DNA of 55,909 bases, taken from NCBI GenBank assembly GCA_029975295.1, contig JARKPK010000001.1:1-55909 (forward strand), in the 5' to 3' direction. The notes beneath the pieces were generated by a model. It had not been told where the DNA came from, did no database searches, and worked only from the letters and a program-made list of their open reading frames with translations. Below, in pieces: positions 18,124 through 26,835 of this stretch; positions within the stretch are counted from its first letter, which is position 1, and each line of letters opens with the position of its first letter. Source of the stretch: Thermoguttaceae bacterium. Its GTDB lineage: Bacteria > Planctomycetota > Planctomycetia > Pirellulales > Thermoguttaceae. The translations under genes were made by a program, and so were the position numbers.

Positions 18124-19482
18124 ATGCAGTGCAAACGGGTGTTGTTGACCGAGAACGATATTCCCACCGCCTGGTACAATCTTCAGGCCGACTTGCCCGA
18201 GCCGGTTCCGCCGCCGTTGCACCCGGCCACGCACGAGCCGGTAGGCCCCGAGTTGTTGACGCGGATTTTCGCCCGCGCTTTGATCGAGCAAGAGGTCAGC
18301 CGCGAGCGTTGGATCGAGATTCCCTCCGAAGTCCGCCGTCTCTACGCCATTTGGCGTCCCACGCCGCTGGTGCGCGCCTACGATTTGGAGAAGGCGTTGG
18401 GCACGCCGGCGCGCATCTATTTCAAAGATGAGAGCCACAGCCCGCCGGGAAGCCACAAACCCAACACTGCCTTGCCGCAAGCGTACTACAACAAGCAGGA
18501 AGGCATCTTGCGGCTCTCGACCGAAACGGGCGCCGGGCAGTGGGGCAGCTCGCTGGCTTTCGTTTGCTCGCTGCTGGGCATGCAATGCAAAGTGTACATG
18601 GTAAAGGTGAGCTACAACCACAAGCCCTATCGGCGCTCGATGATGCAGCTTTGGGGCGCGCAGGTCACCCCCAGCCCCTCGGACGAAACCGAAGCCGGCC
18701 GGCAAATTCTGGCGGCCGATCCGAACTGCCCCGGCAGCTTGGGCATTGCGATCAGCGAGGCCGTTGAAGTGGCGATGCATCGCGACGACACGAATTACAC
18801 CCTCGGCAGCGTGCTCAACCACGTGATGCTCCACCAATCGATCATCGGGCTCGAGGCCGAAAGGCAGTTCGAGATGATCGGCGATTGGCCCGACGTCGTC
18901 TTTGGCTGCGTTGGCGGGGGGAGCAACTTTGCCGGTTTGGTCTTTCCGCTGTTGCGGCACAAGATCGCCGGCAAACGCGAAACGCGGTTCGTGGCCTGCG
19001 AGCCGCATTCCTGCCCCTCGATGAGCCGCGGCCAATACCGTTACGACTACGGCGACACGACCAAGCTCACCCCGCTGGTGAAAATGCACACGCTGGGCCA
19101 TGGTTTTGTTCCGCCGGGCATCCATGCGGGCGGATTGCGCTATCACGGGATGGCGCCGATGGTCAGTTTGGCCGCCAAGTTGGGGTTGGTCGAGTCGGCC
19201 GCGTTTCATCAAACCGAGTGCTTCCAGGCAGCCCGGCTTTTCGCGGCCACCGAGGGCATTATTCCCGCTCCCGAGACCTCGCACGCAGTGCGCGGCGCGG
19301 TGGCCGAGGCCCTGCGCTGCCGTGAAACCGGCGAAGAAAAATGCATTCTCTTCAATCTTAGCGGTCACGGATTGTGCGACCTCGGCTCGTACGATCGTTA
19401 TCTTAGCGGCGACCTGGAAGACTACTCCTATCCGCAAGAAAAGATCGAAGAGTCGCTGGCCGAACTGCCGCAGATCGACTGA
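18124..19482 (+). CDS. trpB: TrpB2-type tryptophan synthase beta chain
   Basis: A 452-residue PLP enzyme of the TrpB2 branch, about 50 residues longer than classical TrpB1. It joins L-serine and indole to give tryptophan. The PLP-binding lysine is Lys112 in [27 protein letters not shown] follows, and the glycine-rich phosphate-binding loop is [10 protein letters not shown] near residue 261. [17 protein letters not shown] and [13 protein letters not shown] are typical of the TrpB2 group. GAGGGG lies eight bases before the ATG. No trpA or other trp gene is adjacent. In many genomes TrpB2 stands alone and acts as an indole-salvaging enzyme; that is an inference here. The two 22-bp repeats and the inverted-repeat element downstream separate it from the convergent dehydrogenase gene. 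Confidence 0.92.
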   Translation: MQCKRVLLTENDIPTAWYNLQADLPEPVPPPLHPATHEPVGPELLTRIFARALIEQEVSRERWIEIPSEVRRLYAIWRPTPLVRAYDLEKALGTPARIYFKDESHSPPGSHKPNTALPQAYYNKQEGILRLSTETGAGQWGSSLAFVCSLLGMQCKVYMVKVSYNHKPYRRSMMQLWGAQVTPSPSDETEAGRQILAADPNCPGSLGIAISEAVEVAMHRDDTNYTLGSVLNHVMLHQSIIGLEAERQFEMIGDWPDVVFGCVGGGSNFAGLVFPLLRHKIAGKRETRFVACEPHSCPSMSRGQYRYDYGDTTKLTPLVKMHTLGHGFVPPGIHAGGLRYHGMAPMVSLAAKLGLVESAAFHQTECFQAARLFAATEGIIPAPETSHAVRGAVAEALRCRETGEEKCILFNLSGHGLCDLGSYDRYLSGDLEDYSYPQEKIEESLAELPQID

Positions 19483-19544
19483 TCGGGTTCGCACTTGGCC
19501 ATCGCAGGTCGCGGCGTTTCGCCCGGCCGGCCCCCGCCCGCGCC

Positions 19545-19640
19545 GCAGCCGATTCCGCGTCGATCGCCTTTTTAATTGTCCCCTTGCGATGGGAAACGTT
19601 CTCCACGTTCACCGGGTTGCAGCCGATTCCGCGTCGATCG
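19545..19640. repeat. Pair of identical 22-bp direct repeats
   Basis: The 22-bp sequence beginning GCAGCCGATTCC and ending GTCGATCG occurs at 19545-19566 and again, identically, at 19619-19640, 74 bases apart, in the spacer between convergent genes. The second copy stops seven bases before the inverted-repeat element at 19648. This may be the trace of an insertion or recombination event. Confidence 0.75.
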
Positions 19641-19647
19641 TCCGTGA

Positions 19648-19749
19648 CAGCCCGTTGGAAAAGTCGATTTCGCCAGCGATGCTGGCTGCATATTTCCCGA
19701 GGAGTTCGATGCTAGCACGCACTACCTTTGGGCCTTTTTCAATAGGCTG
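19648..19749. mobile_element. Short inverted-repeat element, MITE-like
   Basis: The left arm CAGCCCGTTGGAAAAG (19648-19663) and the right arm CTTTTTCAATAGGCTG (19734-19749) are inverted repeats: the right arm reversed reads CAGCCTATTGAAAAAG, 13 of 16 bases identical. The 102-base element has no open frame of its own and ends exactly at the stop codon of the aldehyde dehydrogenase gene. A second element with closely related arms lies at 50323-50420. A related terminus at two sites suggests a non-autonomous transposable element or a mobile terminator; neither a transposase nor target duplications were identified. Confidence 0.5.
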
Positions 19750-21348
19750 TTAAGCCGGGGCGATCGCGTCGCGGGTCCACTGGTTGTCAACCAGTCGCCA
19801 AATGCCTAACGGATTGCCGTCGTGCAACTCCGGCGGCAGCAGGGCTTGCGGCACATTCTGATAGCAAACCGGACGGGCGAATCTCAAAATGGCGGCCGTG
19901 CCGACCGAGGTGAAATGGGCGTCGCTGCCGGCCGGGTAAGGCCCGCCGTGGTGCATGGCCGCGCACACTTCCACGCCCGTCGGAAACCCGCCAACCAACA
20001 CGCGGCCCGCCTTGCGCTGAAGGATCGACCACAACGGCGCCGCGCTGGTGAACTCGCCGGGCGCTGCATGAATCGTTGCGGTCAGTTGCCCGTGCAAGCC
20101 TTCGGCGGCTGCGAGCATTTGTTCCACCCGGTCGCACTCGACCAGCAACGCCGCCTGTCCAAAGACCTCTTGATGGAAGGAGGAATCGGCCAGGAAGGCG
20201 TCCACCGGCACAGCGAACACGGCCGCGCGGGCCTGCCACCGCGCCGGGTCGCCGGGCTGCTCCGCTTCGGCCACACAGGCGGTGCGGCCGTCGCTGCGCC
20301 AACGGGCCAAGCCTTCTTCGTAATCGCGGTGGATGGCCGGCAACAACATCGAGCCGGGCGGCGTGCCGCGGACCAACTCGGCCAACTTCGCCCTGAAACG
20401 ATCCCAGGCCGGGCCGCGAACCCCAAAAACCAACCCCGGATTGGTGCAGAACTGACCCACGCCCAGAGTGAGCGATTGGTGGTATCCCTCGGCTATCGAT
20501 TCCGCCGCTTGCTGCAAAGCCTCGGGCAAAAGGAACACCGGGTTGACGCTGCCCATCTCGGCATACACGGGGATCGGTTCCGGGCGGGCGGCCGCAGCCG
20601 CCATCAAAGCCCGGCCGCCAGAGAGCGAGCCGGTAAAGCCAACCGCCTTGATGGCCGGATGCTCGACCAACTGAAGGCCTAGCGAACGCCCCGGCCCATG
20701 CAACTGCGAGAACCATCCGCCGGGAAATCCCAGCTCGGACAAGGCGGCCGCGATGGCGTCGCCGATCAGCTCCGATGTGCCCGCATGCGACGGCCGCGCC
20801 TTGACGATCACCGGGCATCCGGCGGCCAGCGCCGAGGCAGTGTCGCCCCCGGCCGTCGAAAAGGCCAACGGAAAATTGCTCGCTGGAAAGACGGCGACCG
20901 GGCCCAGCGGCACAAGCATCCGCCGCAAGTCGGGTTTGGGCACAGGCCGGCGTCGCGGGTCGGCGCGATCAATCCGCGCTTCGACCCAAGAGCCCTCACG
21001 CACCAATGCGGCGAACATCCGCAACTGGCCGGTCGTTCGTCCCCGTTCCAGCTTGATTCGGCCCGGCGGCAACGCCGTTTCCGCGCAACAACGCTCGATC
21101 AGTGTGTCGCCCAAGTCGTCAATCTTTGCGGCAATCAGATCGAGCAAGTCGGCTGTGCGACGGGCGTCGGGCGGGCAGTTGCGAAACGCTTCGTCGGCTT
21201 GCGTCACAGCCTGCTGCAATTCGCCCTCGGTCGCCACGGCAAACTCGCCGGGCAAGAGCTCGCCGGTGGCCGGCGCCGTCACTTGGAATCGCTCGCGGCC
21301 CAACGCCGAGTGTTTTGAACCAACCAAGTTCTTGCCGTGCAATGCCAT
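19750..21348 (-). CDS. NADP-type aldehyde dehydrogenase (2,5-dioxovalerate dehydrogenase-like)
   Basis: A 532-residue aldehyde dehydrogenase. The catalytic Cys301 lies in GQFCTNPG and the general base Glu264 in AEMGSVNP. PLGPVAVFPASNFPLAFSTAGGD (about 148-169) and KARPSHAGTSELI shape the cofactor site, and GFTGSLSGGRAL is the turn after the Rossmann strands. Length and the EMGSVNP/GQFCTNPGL pair match alpha-ketoglutaric semialdehyde (2,5-dioxovalerate) dehydrogenases, which finish pentose or uronate breakdown to 2-oxoglutarate. Substrate is inferred by family resemblance; no other sugar-acid genes lie beside it. GGAAGGAG lies about six bases before the ATG at 21348. The stop codon abuts the inverted-repeat element. 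Confidence 0.85.
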   Translation of the reverse strand: MALHGKNLVGSKHSALGRERFQVTAPATGELLPGEFAVATEGELQQAVTQADEAFRNCPPDARRTADLLDLIAAKIDDLGDTLIERCCAETALPPGRIKLERGRTTGQLRMFAALVREGSWVEARIDRADPRRRPVPKPDLRRMLVPLGPVAVFPASNFPLAFSTAGGDTASALAAGCPVIVKARPSHAGTSELIGDAIAAALSELGFPGGWFSQLHGPGRSLGLQLVEHPAIKAVGFTGSLSGGRALMAAAAARPEPIPVYAEMGSVNPVFLLPEALQQAAESIAEGYHQSLTLGVGQFCTNPGLVFGVRGPAWDRFRAKLAELVRGTPPGSMLLPAIHRDYEEGLARWRSDGRTACVAEAEQPGDPARWQARAAVFAVPVDAFLADSSFHQEVFGQAALLVECDRVEQMLAAAEGLHGQLTATIHAAPGEFTSAAPLWSILQRKAGRVLVGGFPTGVEVCAAMHHGGPYPAGSDAHFTSVGTAAILRFARPVCYQNVPQALLPPELHDGNPLGIWRLVDNQWTRDAIAPA

Positions 21349-21737
21349 TGCCGCTCCTTCCAGGAGGCATCAAGCCTTGTTCGTCGATGATACGTCGCGC
21401 AACCGGTCTTGCAACCAGTTCGGCCCGAGCCAACCCGCACCGAGGCCCATCAACGCGCTGTCTTTGAACAAACGGACAATACAGCCCGGGCGGCCGGCTT
21501 CACCGGATCGCTCACCCGAACCCATTGGCCCCGCATAGTCCTGACGCACAATATACCCGAATCCGGCTCGCCCTTGGACGAGGACTCGTCGACTCGTCGG
21601 CTGCCCCCGGCCAAAGCCCGGGCCTTCGGCTGTTTCAGGGCAAATAGCGGCGCGAGGCGTTGTTCGGCCACGGTTGCATCGCCGTTGGTTCTCAGGCGGC
21701 TGGCCGATCGGTCTGTCCGGTTGGTACAATAGGGAAC
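21349..21737. other. Divergent intergenic region
   Basis: A 389-base region between the leftward dehydrogenase and the rightward glycosyltransferase. The only site recognised is a -10-like TACAAT at 21725-21730, listed separately. Open frames across it look spurious. Confidence 0.3.
21725..21730 (+). promoter_or_regulatory. Candidate -10 box immediately before the glycosyltransferase start
   Basis: TACAAT matches five of six -10 consensus bases and lies only seven bases before the ATG at 21738. If used, transcription would start at or next to the start codon, giving a leaderless mRNA. No Shine-Dalgarno could be transcribed in that case. No good -35 was found. Confidence 0.35.
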
Positions 21738-22493
21738 ATGACGATGCGGTTTTTGACAGCCCTGCCGGTTTATAACGAGGTGGATTACGTGGTCGCCGTG
21801 GTGGCTGGCGCACAAACGTACAGCCCGTCGGTGCTGGTGGTGGACGACGGATCGACCGACGGCACGGCCGACAAGCTCGTCGGGGTTCAAGGAATTCAAG
21901 TCGTCCGCCATCCGCGCAACCGCGGGTATGGGGCCGCCTTGCGATCGGCCTTTGCGTTGGCGATCGACCAGGGCTACGACGTGTTGGTGACGATCGACTG
22001 CGATGGCCAGCATCAGCCGCAGTTGATCCCCAAGTTCATCGAAGCGATTGAGGCGACCGGCGCCGACATCGTTTCCGGCAGCCGCTACCTACGCCGTTTC
22101 GAAGGCGACAACATGCCGCCGCCCGACCGGCAGCAGATCAACGCCGTGATCACGGCCGAGTTGAACGCCCTGTTGGGTCTGAATTTGACCGACGCTTTTT
22201 GCGGCTTCAAGGCCTATCGCACCTCGGCCCTGGCCCGAGCGCGATTGACGGAAACCGGCTATGCCATGCCGCTCGAGCTATGGGTGCAGGCAGCCGCCTT
22301 GCAACTGAAAATCGTCGAGTTGGCCGTGCCGATGATCTACCTCGACGAAAAGCGATCGTTCGGCGGCGCGCTCGACGACGCCGAACAACGGCTGGCGATT
22401 TATCGTGAGGTGATCGCGCGGGCAATTCGGGCCGCCGGGTTGCCTCGCTCGCCCGCAGTGCGAGAACCGTCGGCCCAAGAGCCGGCCGCGTAA
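21738..22493 (+). CDS. Family 2 glycosyltransferase (dolichol-phosphate mannosyltransferase-like)
   Basis: A 251-residue GT-A fold transferase that would move a sugar from a nucleotide donor to a lipid carrier or glycan. Motifs in order: FLTALPVYNE (about 5-14), VLVVDDGSTDGT (about 32-43), HPRNRGYGAALRSAF, then VTIDCDGQHQPQLIP with the metal-binding Asp residues, and VSGSRYL. The C-terminal part has FCGFKAYR and IVELAVPMIYLDEKRSFGG, as in polyprenyl-phosphate transferases. There are no transmembrane helices, so the enzyme is probably peripheral. The start at 21738 (MTMRFLTALP) fits the usual N-terminus of the family; the frame continues open upstream without homology. Confidence 0.85.
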   Translation: MTMRFLTALPVYNEVDYVVAVVAGAQTYSPSVLVVDDGSTDGTADKLVGVQGIQVVRHPRNRGYGAALRSAFALAIDQGYDVLVTIDCDGQHQPQLIPKFIEAIEATGADIVSGSRYLRRFEGDNMPPPDRQQINAVITAELNALLGLNLTDAFCGFKAYRTSALARARLTETGYAMPLELWVQAAALQLKIVELAVPMIYLDEKRSFGGALDDAEQRLAIYREVIARAIRAAGLPRSPAVREPSAQEPAA

Positions 22494-22566
22494 ACTCGCA
22501 CTGCCGAGCGCTAATGGTCGGGAATGATGAAGCGACAAGGCCGACCGGCCTCCGGCCGATTCTGCA

Positions 22567-25143
22567 ATGCGACGGCGAGTTCGAATCGGCGTTTCGTCGC
22601 GGCTCATTCCGGCCGGCGATGGAACGGCCGGCGGGAGAACCAACCCTTTGACGACGTTCGAGCGAAACCCTTCCGACGCGCCGCGGCCCGGCGGCTCCGC
22701 TTCGCCCGGCGCGACGACGACCATCGAACGCCGACGGGTGCGTGTGCGCGGCGTTGTTCAAGGCGTGGGCTTTCGCCCGTTCGTGTGGAATCTGGCCCAT
22801 CGATTGCGTCTGAGCGGTTGGGTATGCAACGAAACCCGGCAAGTGACCATCGAGGTGCAGGGCCCCACCGACGCTCTCGATCTGTTCCTGGTTCAGCTCG
22901 AAGGCCAAGCCCCGTCGGCCGCCCGGATTGACGAGTTGTTGGTCGATCAGCTTCCGGCTGAGGAAGACGAGGCCGAATTCAGGATGATCGCCAGCCTTCA
23001 ATCGGGCGCGCCGCTTCCGGTGTTGCCGGCCGACTTGGCGATGTGCGATCAATGTCGCGCCGAGATTCTCGACCCCGGCGAGCGGCGATACCGTTATCCG
23101 TTTACCAATTGCACTCAATGCGGCCCGCGATGGTCGATTGTGCGCGGCGCTCCATACGATCGGCCGCGGACTTCGATGCAGGCCTTCGCCATGTGCGCGG
23201 CCTGCCGCGCCGAGTATGAAAGCCCCGACGACCGGCGATATCACGCGCAGCCGATTGCCTGCCCGCAATGCGGTCCTCGGTTGTTCTTCGACCCGATCGA
23301 ACAAGCAAGCGGCGTTGCGATGGGAGCGAGGGAACACCCCGCCGCGGGCGTCGCGGCTGAGGCGGACGTTGCCCACGATTCGACCGACGTGCCCGAACGC
23401 GTTGGCGCCCTGCTGCGAAGTGGGAAGATCGTGGCCCTTCTTGGGCTGGGCGGGTTTCAGTTGTTGGTCGATGCGACAGACGAGGCGGCCGTAGCCGAGC
23501 TGCGGCGGCGGAAGCGACGGCCGGACAAGCCGTTCGCCGTGCTGGCGGCGAATTTGGATGAGGCGAAGCGGCTGTGCTTGGTTTCCGACGATGAAGCCCG
23601 CCTGCTTGCCGGCCCGGCGGCCCCAATCGTGTTGTTGCGCCGCCGCGGCGATGCGGCGGGGTGTCCGATTGCAACGGGGGTGGCGCCGGGGAATCCTTAC
23701 TTGGGAGTGATGCTGCCGTACACGCCGCTCCACGAGTTGGTGATTCAATCGGCCGGTCGGCCGTTGGTTTGCACCAGCGGCAACGCGGCCGAGGAGCCGA
23801 TGGCGATTTCGCTCGACGACGGGCGGCGGCGGCTTCGCGCTATTGCCGATCAGTTGGTGGCGCACAACCGTCCGATCGTTCGCCCGGTGGACGACTCTGT
23901 GGCTCGCTGCGGACCGGCCGGGCCGATGGTCCTTCGTCGTGCCCGCGGCTACGCTCCGCTGCCGACGCCGCTGCCGTTGCCCGACGGAGTCGAACCGCGT
24001 CCGTGGCTGGCCGTGGGAGGTCATTTGAAGAATGTCGTGGGCGTCACCGTGGGGCGGCAGGCGGTGCTGAGCGCTCACATCGGCGACTTGGACAACGCGG
24101 CGGCGCTCGATGTCTTTCGCCGCGCCATCGACGATTTGTTGAGCTTCTACCGCGTAGAGCCGGCCGGGGTGGTGTGCGACCGGCATCCCGACTACGCCTC
24201 GACGCGCTTCGCCGAGCAATGGGCGGGCCGGCACGGAACGGCCTTGCTCCGCGTGCAACATCATCACGCCCATGCGGCCGCGTGCATGGCCGAACACGGA
24301 CTGGCCGGCGATGCGCTGGCTTTTTGCTGGGACGGAATTGGCTACGGCGACGATGGGACGGCGTGGGGCGGCGAATCGCTGCTGTGCCAGGGGGCCGCCT
24401 ACCGCCGTTTCGCGCACCTCCGCCCATTCCCGTTGCCCGGCGGCGATCGGGCGGCCCGCGAGCCGTATCGCGCGGCCGTCGGGTTGCTGTTCGCTGCCCA
24501 AGAGTCGGCGGCCGACCATGCGGAAAAATATGCGCGACGCTGGCTCAATCCGGACGAATGGAAAACTCTGCTGCGCGCGATCGAGCGGGGCGTCAACACA
24601 CCGATCACCAGCAGCATCGGAAGGCTTTTCGACGCCGTTGCCGCGTTGTGCGGGCTGCTTCCGCGGGCAAGCTTCGAGGGGCAAGCGGCGATGGCCCTCG
24701 AGTTCATCGCCGATCCGGCCGAAACCGCGTCTTATCCCTTGCCGCTGCGTCGTTCACCCATGGGCCAACCGGCCGCAGCCCGCGCCGGGCCCGACGGCCC
24801 GGTGCAACAGCCGCCCCTTTGGCTCGATTGGCAACCGTTGGTCGAACACGTTCTGGCCGACTTGGCCGCCGGCGCGCCCGCCGGCGTCATCGCCGGGCGA
24901 TTTCACAATGCGCTGGTCGAAGCCGCCGTGGCTACTGCCGAGGCGGCGCGGGCGGTTTCGCCTCAGGCGACCGTGGCCCTTACCGGCGGGTGTTTTCAGA
25001 ATGCCCGGTTGACCGAAAAGCTCTATCTGCGATTATTAGAACGTGGGTTCCGCTGCGTGTTGCCGCGGCAGTTCCCGCCGGGCGACGGCGGCGTGGCGCT
25101 GGGGCAGTTGTACCTGGCCGCGCTAAGCGATGTGATGAGATGA
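22567..25143 (+). CDS. hypF: Carbamoyltransferase HypF, [NiFe]-hydrogenase maturation
   Basis: HypF uses carbamoyl phosphate and ATP to make the thiocarbamoyl group that HypE turns into the cyanide ligand of NiFe hydrogenases. Domains in order: an acylphosphatase-like domain (RVRGVVQGVGFRPFVWNLA, about 58-76), two zinc fingers of the form CxxC-x18-CxxC (CDQC to CTQC and CAAC to CPQC, about 160-240), a YrdC-like domain (RRPDKPFAVLAAN to CTSGNAAEEPM), and a Kae1-like domain with the HHHAHAAACMAEH metal motif near 566 and ALTGGCFQNARL near the end. At 858 residues it is longer than typical (about 750), partly from a Pro/Ser-rich N-terminus. The ATG at 22567 lacks a Shine-Dalgarno; a TTG at 22648 preceded by GGGAG may be the real start. 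First gene of hypFCDE. Confidence 0.95.
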   Translation: MRRRVRIGVSSRLIPAGDGTAGGRTNPLTTFERNPSDAPRPGGSASPGATTTIERRRVRVRGVVQGVGFRPFVWNLAHRLRLSGWVCNETRQVTIEVQGPTDALDLFLVQLEGQAPSAARIDELLVDQLPAEEDEAEFRMIASLQSGAPLPVLPADLAMCDQCRAEILDPGERRYRYPFTNCTQCGPRWSIVRGAPYDRPRTSMQAFAMCAACRAEYESPDDRRYHAQPIACPQCGPRLFFDPIEQASGVAMGAREHPAAGVAAEADVAHDSTDVPERVGALLRSGKIVALLGLGGFQLLVDATDEAAVAELRRRKRRPDKPFAVLAANLDEAKRLCLVSDDEARLLAGPAAPIVLLRRRGDAAGCPIATGVAPGNPYLGVMLPYTPLHELVIQSAGRPLVCTSGNAAEEPMAISLDDGRRRLRAIADQLVAHNRPIVRPVDDSVARCGPAGPMVLRRARGYAPLPTPLPLPDGVEPRPWLAVGGHLKNVVGVTVGRQAVLSAHIGDLDNAAALDVFRRAIDDLLSFYRVEPAGVVCDRHPDYASTRFAEQWAGRHGTALLRVQHHHAHAAACMAEHGLAGDALAFCWDGIGYGDDGTAWGGESLLCQGAAYRRFAHLRPFPLPGGDRAAREPYRAAVGLLFAAQESAADHAEKYARRWLNPDEWKTLLRAIERGVNTPITSSIGRLFDAVAALCGLLPRASFEGQAAMALEFIADPAETASYPLPLRRSPMGQPAAARAGPDGPVQQPPLWLDWQPLVEHVLADLAAGAPAGVIAGRFHNALVEAAVATAEAARAVSPQATVALTGGCFQNARLTEKLYLRLLERGFRCVLPRQFPPGDGGVALGQLYLAALSDVMR

Positions 25144-25194
25144 ACGCCCGCTGCGTGAAACCCATTCAATGCACTGACCCGACAGGCTGGCATT

Positions 25195-25482
25195 ATGTGC
25201 TTGGGAATTCCCGGACAACTGGTAGAACGATACACCCGCGATGAACTGCCGATGGGCAAGGTGGATTTCGGCGACGTGCGCAAAGAGGTGTGTTTGGCCT
25301 ACACGCCGGAAGTGGAGGTGGGGCAATACGTGCTGGTGCATGTGGGCTTCGCGCTGAGCGTGGTTGACGCCGAAGAAGCCGAGCAAATGCGGACGCTGGT
25401 GGAACAGATCGAGGCGGCGGCCGACGCCGAGCCGGGCAGCGCGCCGCCGCCATCCGACGCCGGCCCGAAGCCCGACGGCTGA
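25195..25482 (+). CDS. hypC: HypC/HybG-type hydrogenase assembly chaperone
   Basis: A 95-residue protein opening MCLGIPGQLVERY, with the invariant Cys2 of HypC, which becomes N-terminal after Met removal and binds iron and the hydrogenase large subunit precursor. The core DVRKEVCLAYTPEVEVGQYVLVHVGFALSVVDAEEAEQ fits the OB-fold of the family. The last 20 residues are a Pro/Asp-rich extension not needed for the fold. It starts 51 bases after hypF and is followed by hypD. HypC works as a complex with HypD to build the Fe(CN)2CO unit. Confidence 0.95.
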   Translation: MCLGIPGQLVERYTRDELPMGKVDFGDVRKEVCLAYTPEVEVGQYVLVHVGFALSVVDAEEAEQMRTLVEQIEAAADAEPGSAPPPSDAGPKPDG

Positions 25483-25584
25483 TGACGCGCCTTGGTCCAT
25501 CCACTGAGGAGCGAACGTCGCCGGCTCGCCCGCCGACGAACCGCAACAACGAATCACCAATCGCCTGCAAGAGCCAAATACTCT

Positions 25585-26688
25585 GTGAAGTACCTTTCCG
25601 AATATCGCGACGCCGATCAGGTGCGGCGAGCCGCCGAAGCGATTCGCGCCGCAGCCACGCGCCCCTGGTGCATCATGGAGGTTTGCGGCGGACAAACCCA
25701 CTCGATCTTGCGTTTTGCGTTGGATCGGATGTTGCCGGAGAGTCTGACGCTGATTCACGGGCCCGGCTGCCCGGTGTGCGTCACGCCGGTGGAAGTTCTC
25801 GATCGTGCGATGGCCCTGGCCGCCCGTCCGGAAGTGGTCTTCTGTTCGTTCGGCGACATGCTGCGGGTGCCCGGCTCGCATTGCGATCTGTTCGCGATGA
25901 AGTCGGCGGGCGGAGACGTGCGGGTGGTTTATTCGCCGATGGACGCGGTGGAACTGGCCCGACGCAACACCGATCGGCATGTGGTGTTTTTCGCCGTCGG
26001 CTTTGAAACAACCGCGCCGACCAACGCCCTGGCTGTGCTTCACGCCGCCCGACTCGGTTTGAAGAACTTTTCGCTTTTGACGGCCCATGTGCTTGTGCCG
26101 CCGGCGATTCGCGCCGTGCTGGCTTCGCCCCGCTGCCGCGTGCAAGCCTTTTTGGCGGCCGGGCATGTATGCACAATCACCGGCACGAGCGAGTACGCGC
26201 CGATCGCCGCCGAGCATCGCGTGCCGATCGTGGCAACCGGCTTCGAGCCGCTTGATATCCTCCAGGGCATTCTCATGTGCGTCCGGCAACTCGAGTCGGG
26301 CCGCAGCGAGGTCGAAATCCAATACACCCGTTCCGTGCGCCCCGAAGGAAACCCGGCGGCCCTCCGGGCGATGGCCGAGGTGTTCGAGCCGGTGTCGCGC
26401 CCCTGGCGCGGAATAGGCGTGATTCCCGACAGCGGGCTGGCCCTGCGCCCGGCGTTTGCGGAGTTCGACGCCGAGCGTCGCTTCGATCTAAGCGGCATTA
26501 CCGCAAATGAATCGCCCGAGTGCCGCGCCGGCGAAGTGTTGCAGGGCCTGATTCGGCCCCACCAATGCCCGGCCTTCGCCCAGCGCTGCACGCCGCAACA
26601 CCCGTTGGGCGCTCCGATGGTTTCGGCTGAAGGGGCGTGCGCCGCGTACTATCGTTATCGCAGGCCGTCGCAGGCCTCGACGGATTGA
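25585..26688 (+). CDS. hypD: HypD, [NiFe]-hydrogenase Fe(CN)2CO assembly scaffold
   Basis: A 367-residue iron-sulfur protein that, with HypC, assembles the Fe(CN)2CO group. Conserved cysteine motifs are visible: [14 protein letters not shown] near residue 30, [12 protein letters not shown] near 56-67, the [10 protein letters not shown] segment, [10 protein letters not shown], and the C-terminal Cys-rich segment ([38 protein letters not shown]) that holds a 4Fe-4S cluster. The start is taken as the GTG at 25585, giving VKYLSEYRD, the usual HypD N-terminus. The frame extends upstream to 25492 through sequence without homology. The gene lies 102 bases after hypC. Confidence 0.94.
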   Translation: MKYLSEYRDADQVRRAAEAIRAAATRPWCIMEVCGGQTHSILRFALDRMLPESLTLIHGPGCPVCVTPVEVLDRAMALAARPEVVFCSFGDMLRVPGSHCDLFAMKSAGGDVRVVYSPMDAVELARRNTDRHVVFFAVGFETTAPTNALAVLHAARLGLKNFSLLTAHVLVPPAIRAVLASPRCRVQAFLAAGHVCTITGTSEYAPIAAEHRVPIVATGFEPLDILQGILMCVRQLESGRSEVEIQYTRSVRPEGNPAALRAMAEVFEPVSRPWRGIGVIPDSGLALRPAFAEFDAERRFDLSGITANESPECRAGEVLQGLIRPHQCPAFAQRCTPQHPLGAPMVSAEGACAAYYRYRRPSQASTD

Positions 26689-26835
26689 TCTTCGGGAAAG
26701 AACAGCGAATTGCGTTGAAGGTTTCTCCGCGAAATCGGCCGCCCGAATCGCAAGGTTTGTTGCATTCGTCGCCGGAGCGGAAACAGCGTTCGTTCGCGCC
26801 CTTTCCAACTTGCCCGACACGGAATCGCCACTGCC

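Noticed and set aside
16953-18179. Longer version of the secretin-like lipoprotein starting at 18179
   Set aside because: It would overlap the trpB start and Shine-Dalgarno, and the lipoprotein signal begins only at the ATG at 17852.
22207-24684. 825-codon minus-strand frame opposite hypF
   Set aside because: The opposite strand encodes a complete HypF with zinc fingers and HHHAH motif; the antisense translation is low-complexity.
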